This document shows, piece by piece, positions 56,765 through 64,000 of a stretch of 64,000 nt of DNA; the stretch's first letter is position 1, and every line of letters starts with the position of its first letter. Source of the stretch: Linum tenue (Eukaryota > Streptophyta > Magnoliopsida > Malpighiales > Linaceae); contig CAMGYJ010000008.1 in NCBI GenBank assembly GCA_946122785.1, positions 56,864,963 through 56,928,962 of the forward strand, read 5' to 3'. A program made the translations under genes and the position numbers. The notes under the pieces are model-generated. The model saw nothing but the letters and a program-made list of their open reading frames with translations. It was not told where the DNA came from and did no database searches.

Positions 56765-58489
56765 TGTAACACCCCAACATTTGGGTTTAGGTTCAACCAT
56801 AATAAATGAACGATTGAATTGACGTATACGTACAAAAGATTAAAATGGTGGATTAAGGATTTTAATAATAATAATAACTATTATTATTATTATTATTTAA
56901 ACAAACAAACAATAAAAAGAAAGAGAAAGGTGGGGAACCCACCCACGTCAACAACCCCAACTAATCAATACCCTCCCCTCTCGGTCCCGATGCCATTAAA
57001 AGGCCCCAATTAATCCTCTCCGCTCAATTATCTCAAGGCCAATGGACAGCTCAATCAACCGAGACATAATGAGCTGGCGCATTTACAAAGAATTGAAGGG
57101 TAGTTGTAAAATCATGCGTCGGTGGCTTGTACACAAGCTTAAATTCCCTTCTTCCTTCCAGTTCATATAATCTCCTTCCATAACTACTAATTCCCTCAGA
57201 AACACTGTGCATTCCATCATCGTCAACCTCATCCATCCATTCTTGTTGCCTTTCGTCCGCCGCAACGTCCCTCCCATTCTCATCACCGTACCGCTAAACC
57301 ATCCGCATCACTGATCATTGACGTTGGCATATAAGGGCCACATAACTAGCGCATGGTTCCTTCGTATCTTCTCGAGACCAGTAGGTAAGAGCTATGGATC
57401 CCAAACCCTTTTCAAACCTCGAAGCTACATAATTAGCTAACTATGGTTGTTGCGCCGTAGCTGCGGCGACAAAAGTACGAGGTGATCAAAGGATGATCTA
57501 AGAGATAAACTGAGGTTCAACAGCCCGTACCTACCTTAGGCTCGCTTTGAAGGTGAGTACTCATCCCCAATCGATCTCCGAATTTGCTTTCGATCAAAAC
57601 TAACTCAAACCCACATATATAATGGTCGCAACTTCGACAGCGGCTACGGCGTGGTCGACCTCGACCAAACTTCAAAACCTTGGCACCATCGTGCAGAGGA
57701 CGATCCCAGGATCGTCATCGTTTTGACGAAATCGAATTTCGACGTTAGGCGAGGGAGAACGGAGCTACGAAAGTTTGAGACGTGAGCTGAAACATACAGG
57801 TACCTGTCTACGAGAAAATATCTAGATTAGTCCCCATGTTTCTAGTATGAGCAGATTGGTCCCCTGCGTTTCAAATTTTGACAATTGACCGAAAGTAGTA
57901 TTTTCTTATGGACATGTTTACTTCCGAGGCGTTTCAGTTAATATTTTTATGATTTAATAATTTTATAAATTAGAGAATATTATTTCGAGGACTGGATAAT
58001 AATTTGAGAATTTTATGAGCTGTATTTATAATTCTAAAAATTAGTAGAACATCGGTTTTAGAAAACTAAAATACTGTATAAGCGACTTCGATATGTTTGA
58101 TAATTTTATACGTAACTAGGGTGCAATAAGGTTACTCATAATAAATTTGGAGATTTTAAGATGTGATTTAATATTTATAAAAATTAAACTAAGGACGGTT
58201 TTATTTAACTAAAATAGTAAAAGAAGGCTCCTGGCCCATTTAATAATTTTACAAGAATCTAGAATGACGTTTTGATATTTTAAAATTATAGATTTAAGGA
58301 GGATAGTTTTTAGTGAGTTAAAGGTGAAATTTATTAAAGATTTCAAATAAATAAAGTTTAGGGCTTGTCATTGAGATTTCAAATTATTAAAGTTTGGTGT
58401 ATTTATTTTAAGTGTGTTTATGAATAATTTTTAAATATACCCCGGGGTAGAAATGTCTTTTACATGTCTTAAAAAGGTGGGATGTAACA
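56765..58489 (+). repeat. Tekay 5' LTR (1725 bp)
   Basis: TGTAACACCCC to GATGTAACA. It contains a TTA/AAT trinucleotide tract at 56865-56900. Compared with the 3' LTR it lacks 56 bp near 57160. The candidate target copy is TTACC (56760-56764); the right copy lies outside the window. Confidence 0.93.
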
Positions 58490-58492
58490 TTT

Positions 58493-58505
58493 TGGTATCA
58501 GAGCC
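58493..58505 (+). promoter_or_regulatory. Tekay primer-binding site (initiator Met-tRNA)
   Basis: TGGTATCAGAGCC three bases after the LTR end. Confidence 0.92.
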
Positions 58506-58710
58506 GGTCTTCCTCTGTTTCTTGGTTCCTAAGAAATACTGGAATATCGGTCTTAGTTTTTAAAAATTTGTTTAAAGAAAGGAAAGTGAGTTTTAAGTTA
58601 AAGGTTTGGCCAAACGAGTCAAGAATTTTCTTTTAAGAGTCTATAGAATCTCCAGTCTACTCTCAACCATGTAAAGAAAGAAATAACTGAGTTCTAACGA
58701 GATCGTATGT

Positions 58711-59760
58711 ATCTACAGAGCAAGTGTTGGCCAGAATCCCGCCCCGCTTGTGCCACCACGAGTGAGACCTCCACCAGATTACATAGCTTTTCGGAAAAGA
58801 AAGGTGGAGGATTTTAAGGGGGACCGTTCAACGGACCCCATGGAGGTTGAGCAGTGGCTAGCTAAGGTCACTCGTACCCTGATCGAGATGAGGGCTGATG
58901 ACGAGGACAGGGTACTGCTGACAGTATCTTTGCTACAAGACACTGCTTACAATTGGTGGTTTAACCAGCCAGCTAGCCGAGAGGACCCACCAGCCATCAC
59001 CTGGCCAGAGTTCGTGCAGCTATTTCGAGACCACTTTGTACCAGAAGCCTATCGGATCACGAAGTAGAGGGAATTCTTGCTAATAAGGCAGAGGTGGGGC
59101 AACGAAGGAAGAGAAAGCGTGGCTGACTACACGGCGAGATTTGACAAACTGCTTGCCTATGGAGGACCTCAATTTCAGGATGCACATGCACAACACATCC
59201 ACTACCTGGAAAGCCTGAAGCCTCCTTTTAGGCGTCAGCTGAGTTTGCTGAATTGGAACAACAGAGAGGAGATCTATCAAGCAGCTCTCCGGTTGGAGAG
59301 GGCAGATACAGCCCTGCACGAGGAGGGGATGCAAAGAGAAGGGAACATGAGAAAGGCTGCCAGCCTTTCCGAGGTGCCAAGCTAGCTTAGTCATTCGAGG
59401 AGGAGACCGAGCCAGAACTACTATGGGGTCACTCAGAGCCATGCCGGCTCAACCTGATCAGGGCCAACCTATATTCACCGGGACCCATGTAACAAGTGTG
59501 GGAGAACTCACCCGGGAGAGTGTAAGGTACATATGGGAGGCATATGCTATCACTGCAATGAGCCGGGCCACTATGCTAGATATTGCCCTAGGAAAGGAGG
59601 GCAAGGGAGAGCTCAGTCTGAACAATCAGTCAGGGGCGGAGGAGGAAGAACATAAGTCGGACAGCAGTTTAACAACAATCCAAACAGGTCCTATCACCAA
59701 CAGGGAGGCAATGCAGGGCGGTTCAACCGCAACGAGCGAGATCGAGGGCAAGGATCTCAA
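58711..59760 (+). pseudogene. Tekay gag
   Basis: In frame with pol but with stops at TAG 59065 (after EAYRITK), TAG 59383 and TAA 59653, and no in-frame ATG at the start. Motifs: DPMEVEQWLAKVTRTL, NWWFNQPASRED and WPEFVQLFRDHFVPEAY of the capsid; RWGNEGRESVADYTARFDKL; two zinc knuckles, CNKCGRTHPGEC and CYHCNEPGHYARYC (59488-59580). The first stop is probably CAG to TAG. Confidence 0.88.
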
Positions 59761-61530
59761 GTGGCTGGGCAACCAAGACTGTTTGCCATGAGGAGGGAAG
59801 AAGCTGATACTGCACCCGACGTGGTGACTGGTATGATCTCACTTTACCATCAGCCAGCCTTTGTATTATTCGATTCTGGTTCCACGCACTCTTTCATTTC
59901 GACCAAGCTTGCTAGGATCATAGGGATCCCATCTGTGAGATTGGGTCAGAATTTAGGGGTAAGAACCCCAGTAGGGGATACCCTAATAGTAGACTCAGTC
60001 ATTCGGGGTTGTCTTATCACTATGGCGGGCCACAAATTTGAGGCGAACTTGATTCTGCTACCCTTTGACGAATTTGATGTTATCTTGGGTATGGATTGGC
60101 TATCCAAAAATAGAGCGAAGATGGATTGCTATAAGAAGGAGGTTAGTCTGGAGATAGAAGGAAAAGGCACTGCACTATTCAAAGGGACTAAGAAGCTGAT
60201 TCCTGGATGCTTAATCTCAGCGATTAAGGCATTCTCACTGATTCAAGATGGATGTGAAGCCTATTTGGCTCATGTCAAGGAGGTGCAAGAGAAAAAGATA
60301 GAAGATGTACCTATCTTAAGGGAATACCCTGAGGTATTTCCCGAAGAGCTTCCTGGGCTACCGCCACAACGGGAGGTGGAATTTGATATTGAAGTGATTC
60401 CTGGCACAACACCGATATCTATTCCTCCATACTACATGGCGCCAGTGGAGCTAAAGGAGCTGAAGGAGCAATTGCAGGAGCTATTAGACAAGGGCTTTAT
60501 TCGCCCTAGTGTATCACCTTGGGGAGCACCGGTATTGTTTGTGAAAAAGAAGGATGGTAGTATGAGATTGTGCATCGACTATAGGAAGCTAAACAAGGCT
60601 ACCATCAAGAACCGCTATCCTTTACCAAGGATAGATGATCTCTTCGACCAACTACAAGGAGCGAGGGTGTTTTCGAAGATTGATCTGCAATCAGGGTATC
60701 ATCAGTTGAGAGTGGCAGATGGTTCAGTACCCAAGACGGCTTTCCGGACCCGCTATGGCAGCTATGAATTCATGGTCATGCCATTTGGACTAACTAATGC
60801 ACCGGCAGCCTTTATGGCGCTAATGAACCGGGTACTTCATGAATACTTGGACAAGTTTGTCATCGTCTTTATAGATGACATACTCATTTACTCGAGGAGT
60901 AAGGAGGAACACGAAGAGCACCTGAGGGTTGTTTTACATAAATTGAAGGAGGAGAAGCTATATGCCAAGTTCTCGAAGTGTGACTTTTGGTTGGAGGAAG
61001 TATTGTTCTTGGGTCATATGATTTCGGGCCGCGGAGTGGAAGTGGATCCCAAGAAGATAGAAGCTGTGATTAATTGGTCACCACCAAAGAACGTCCCTGA
61101 AGTGCGGAGTTTCTTGGGATTAGCTGGCTATTATCGGAGGTTTGTTGAGGGTTTCTCCAGTATTGCAAGACCTATGACACAACTATTGCAGAAGGGGAAG
61201 CCATTTGTTTGGGATAAGAAGTGTCAAACGGCATTTGAGTTACTGAAGGAGAAGCTGACCTCTACACCGGTGTTAGCACTACCGACCAGTGGTGGGGAGT
61301 ACTCTATCTATAGTGATGCTTCCTACCAAGGTTTGGGGTGCATTCTGATGCAGGATAAGAAGGTGATCGCCTATGCTTCGAGGCAGCTACGACCCCATGA
61401 GGTGAACTATCCCACCCATGACTTGGAGTTGGCAGCAGTGGTCTTTGCCTTGAAGCTATGGAGACACTATCTCTACGGAGAGACGTTCACCATCTTCACT
61501 GATCATAAAGAGTCTCCAGCACTTGACTGA
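59761..61530 (+). pseudogene. Tekay protease, reverse transcriptase and RNase H
   Basis: Protease [14 protein letters not shown] (about residue 33) and [13 protein letters not shown] with [52 protein letters not shown] and the catalytic FIDDILIYS; RNase H with [16 protein letters not shown] and [20 protein letters not shown]. The frame is open for 589 codons. It then ends at a false stop because one extra base near 61508 (after TDHK) shifts RNase H into the next frame. Confidence 0.94.
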
Positions 61531-63118
61531 TCAAAAGGAGTTGAACATGAGGCAGAGGAGATGGATGGAGCTCTTAAGTGATTATGACTGCACTATCAAG
61601 TATCATCCAGGAAAGGCAAATGTAGTGGCTGATGCATTGAGCAGGAAGAAAGAGAGTCCCTTACCGGAGTTAATCTCCTTGAGGGCCATGAACGTGGAGC
61701 TGGAGCTAGAGGAAGTGACGAAACTGTTAGCAACCTTAAAGGTTCGTCCTATGCTACATGAACGAATCAAGGAGAAGCAGGTTGAGGATATGGAGCTGGA
61801 GAAGTACAAGAAGCAAGTGTTAGAGGGGAAGAACACCAAATTTGAACTGGTAGATGGAGTACTAATGTATCAAGGGAGGTTGTGTGTGCCAAGTGTTGAC
61901 AAGCTAAGGAAAGATATTCTGGACGAGGCTCACTCTGCACCATATGCGATGCACCCCGGGGCTACGAAGATGTATCGTACCCTCAAGGAACATTTTTGGT
62001 GGCCAGGGTTGAAGAAGGAGGTAGCCGCTCACATATATCAGTGCTTGGAGTGTCAAATGATAAAGGCTGAGCACCAAGCCCCAGTTATTGAGCACTTACC
62101 ACTTGAAATTCCACAGTGGACTTGGGAGAAGGTCACTATGGATTTTGTGTATGGTTTACCAAAGACCCCGAGAGGAAACGATGGAGTATGGGTAATTGTG
62201 GATCGATTCTCGAAGGTGTCTCATTTTATACCTATCAGGTTCAAACCAGGGCTAGAAGAGCTGGCTAGATTGTATGTGAGAGAGATAGTAAGGCTTCACG
62301 GAGTCCCACTTAGCATCGTGTCTGATCGCGACCCTAGCTTCACGACACGATTCTGGGTGAGTCTTCAAAAGGCTATGGGCACTAAAGTGCACTTCTCTAC
62401 TGCATACCATCCCCAGACTGATGGACAATCAGAGCGGACAATTCAAACACTAGAAGACCTGATAAGGGCATGTGTTTTGACAATGAGAGGAGCTTGGGAC
62501 GAGCACTTACCTCTAATGGAGTTTGCTTATAACAACCAGTATCATAGCTCGATACAAGCAGCTCCGTATGAAGTGTTGTATGGGAGAAAATGTCGCACAC
62601 CACTGTACTGGGATGCAGAAGGAGTGCGACAACTGGAGGGTCCAGAGATGGTTCAGAAGGCGGTAGAGAAGGTCGAGGCAATCCGTTGGAACTTGAAGGC
62701 GGCTCAGGACCGGCAGAAGAGTAACGCTGAGAGGCCAGGAAATCAACGAAGTCATGAAGTGGGAGATATGGTATTTCTAAGAGTATCTCTTTGGAAAGGG
62801 GTGATGCGATTTGGTAAGAAAGGGAAACTGAGTCCTAGGTACATCGGACCATATGAGGTGTTGGAACGTGTTGGACCCCTCGCATATCGACTAGCTTTAC
62901 CTCCTAACCTTGCAAGGATTCACAACGTCTTCCACATCAGCATGCTGAAGGCGTACCGGTCTAACCCTAACCATGTGATCAGACATGAGGATATCCAGCT
63001 AGACGACGACCTAACCTATGAAGAGGTGCCAGTTCAAATCGTAGACAACGAAGCTGCAACTTGGGAAACAGAGAGTAGCATGAAAGAAAAATATGCCGAG
63101 TTGTTTAACAGCGTTTAG
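61523..63118 (+). CDS. Tekay RNase H end, integrase and shortened chromodomain
   Basis: Open for 531 codons in the frame entered by the shift near 61508. RNase H end [17 protein letters not shown] and ALSRKK; integrase zinc region [19 protein letters not shown] with CLEC; DDE core with [29 protein letters not shown] and [21 protein letters not shown] motif [13 protein letters not shown]. The chromodomain begins EEVPVQIVD but goes straight to [19 protein letters not shown], lacking about 25 central residues that carry the usual aromatic and basic positions. Targeting to heterochromatin marks is therefore doubtful. Confidence 0.93.
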   Translation: MTDQKELNMRQRRWMELLSDYDCTIKYHPGKANVVADALSRKKESPLPELISLRAMNVELELEEVTKLLATLKVRPMLHERIKEKQVEDMELEKYKKQVLEGKNTKFELVDGVLMYQGRLCVPSVDKLRKDILDEAHSAPYAMHPGATKMYRTLKEHFWWPGLKKEVAAHIYQCLECQMIKAEHQAPVIEHLPLEIPQWTWEKVTMDFVYGLPKTPRGNDGVWVIVDRFSKVSHFIPIRFKPGLEELARLYVREIVRLHGVPLSIVSDRDPSFTTRFWVSLQKAMGTKVHFSTAYHPQTDGQSERTIQTLEDLIRACVLTMRGAWDEHLPLMEFAYNNQYHSSIQAAPYEVLYGRKCRTPLYWDAEGVRQLEGPEMVQKAVEKVEAIRWNLKAAQDRQKSNAERPGNQRSHEVGDMVFLRVSLWKGVMRFGKKGKLSPRYIGPYEVLERVGPLAYRLALPPNLARIHNVFHISMLKAYRSNPNHVIRHEDIQLDDDLTYEEVPVQIVDNEAATWETESSMKEKYAELFNSV

Positions 63119-63318
63119 AGAAGTTATTATAAGCCCCATTGACATTTCATGGAAATTATCAATACGGTGTAACAATAGTTACGATGACTCAGTTTGTTCC
63201 GTCATGTTTAACAACGTTGTTCAGAACATAATTTCGAGGTCGAAATTTTTCTTAAGGGGAAGGGAAATGTTATATCCCAGCATAAACGTTCCAATTTCGG
63301 GGACGAAATTTTTATAAC

Positions 63319-63329
63319 GATGGAGGAAA
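63319..63329 (+). promoter_or_regulatory. Tekay polypurine tract
   Basis: GATGGAGGAAA directly before the 3' LTR; the preceding 200 bp are noncoding, with repeated TCGGGGACGAAATTT-like words typical of this lineage. Confidence 0.8.
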
Positions 63330-64000
63330 TGTAACACCCCAACATTTGGGTTTAGGTTCAACCATAATAAATGAACGATTGAATTGACGTATACGTACAA
63401 AAGATTAAAATGGTGGATTAAGGATTTTAATAATAATAATAACTATTATTATTATTATTATTTAAACAAACAAACAATAAAAAGAAAGAGAAAGGTGGGG
63501 AACCCACCCACGTCAACAACCCCAACTAATCAATACCCTCCCCTCTCGGTCCCGATGCCATTAAAAGGCCCCAATTAATCCTCTCCGCTCAATTATCTCA
63601 AGGCCAATGGACAGCTCAATCAACCGAGACATAATGAGCTGGCGCATTTACAAAGAATTGAAGGGTAGTTGTAAAATCATGCGTCGGTGGCTTGTACACA
63701 AGCTTAAATTCCCTTCTTCCTTTCCATGAAAACGAGCCCTTATTCTTCCCCAACCGCTCACTATGTTTATGAATCCTTCCAGTTCATATAATCTCCTTCC
63801 ATAACTACTAATTCCCTCAGAAACACTGTGCATTCCATCATCGTCAACCTCATCCATCCATTCTTGTTGCCTTTCATCTGCCGCAACGTCCCTCCCATTC
63901 TCATCACCGTACCGCTAAACCAGCCGCATCACTGATCAATGACGTTGGCATATAAGGGCCACATAACTAGCGCATGGTTCCTTCGTATCTTCTCGAGACC
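63330..64000 (+). repeat. Tekay 3' LTR, first 671 bp in window
   Basis: The first 390 bp appear identical to the 5' LTR; then a 56-bp segment (63719-63774) absent from the 5' LTR and a few substitutions further on. Confidence 0.93.

Larger units (their letters stand above)
56765..64000 (+). mobile_element. Tekay-type (chromovirus) Ty3/gypsy retrotransposon, runs off the right edge
   Basis: 5' LTR 56765-58489, primer site 58493-58505, gag-pol in one frame with several stops, integrase with a shortened chromodomain, polypurine tract before 63330, and the start of the 3' LTR (63330-64000+). Gag-Pol as a single frame, the long TGTAACACCCC LTR and TGGTATCAGAGCC fit Tekay/Del. Confidence 0.93.

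Noticed and set aside
56155..56835. 226-codon minus-strand frame
   Set aside because: Low-complexity, contains the repeated ATACCCGG blocks and runs into the Tekay LTR; no domain.
56819..57013. Short frame repeated at 63384-63578
   Set aside because: It lies inside the Tekay LTR and encodes Asn/Tyr runs from a trinucleotide repeat.

Overview
The window is plant nuclear DNA, most likely from a eudicot; the species cannot be named from the sequence. It is almost entirely nested transposable elements: Copia, Ty3/gypsy of the Athila and Tekay (chromovirus) kinds, a Helitron with its own RPA gene, Mutator-like elements and satellite-like arrays. One well-supported host gene is present, a ten-exon alpha/beta hydrolase on the minus strand (24027..26213). 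No tRNA, rRNA or CRISPR was seen; the tRNA-like hits are primer-binding sites of retroelements.

Layout. 1-1122: outer end of a minus-strand gypsy LTR that cut a Helitron helicase gene. 1123-13611: minus-strand Helitron (RPA-like gene, then broken Rep-helicase), itself interrupted at 1855-6710 by a very young plus-strand Copia (TSD GGAAT, two differences between 308-bp LTRs). 13612-15937: unassigned DNA. 15938-19385: old minus-strand Copia with gag remnants only (TSD GTATA). 19604-21997: inverted-repeat element with a second one (20378-21668) nested in it. 22325-23070: 187-bp tandem array full of TTACGTAA. 24027-26213: hydrolase gene. 26387-28253: Mutator-like element with exact 9-bp TSD and captured gene fragments, inserted about 170 bp upstream of the hydrolase start codon. 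29500-30540: reverse-oriented LTR fragment. 30547 to about 40870: decayed Athila element. 40907-45690: a second, truncated Athila copy in opposite orientation, forming inverted arms of roughly 4.6-5.0 kb with a 2.2-kb spacer. 46416-51754: young non-autonomous Athila derivative (TSD GCGTG) with an intact 395-codon ORF. 53017-56764: gypsy LTR remnants with internal repeat arrays. 56765-64000: a Tekay-type element whose 3' LTR runs off the window.

How the parts relate. The Athila element, its inverted partner and the non-autonomous element share LTR, polypurine-tract and 3' noncoding sequence, so they form one family with a defective but formerly autonomous member and a small derivative. Transcription from the left Athila LTR would run through one inverted arm, the spacer and the other arm, a layout able to give hairpin RNA. 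The window otherwise records successive insertions: Helitron, then Copia and gypsy into it; Athila, duplication, then its small derivative.

Limits. All family calls are by motif reading. Domain edges in decayed elements are approximate, and identities were compared by eye.
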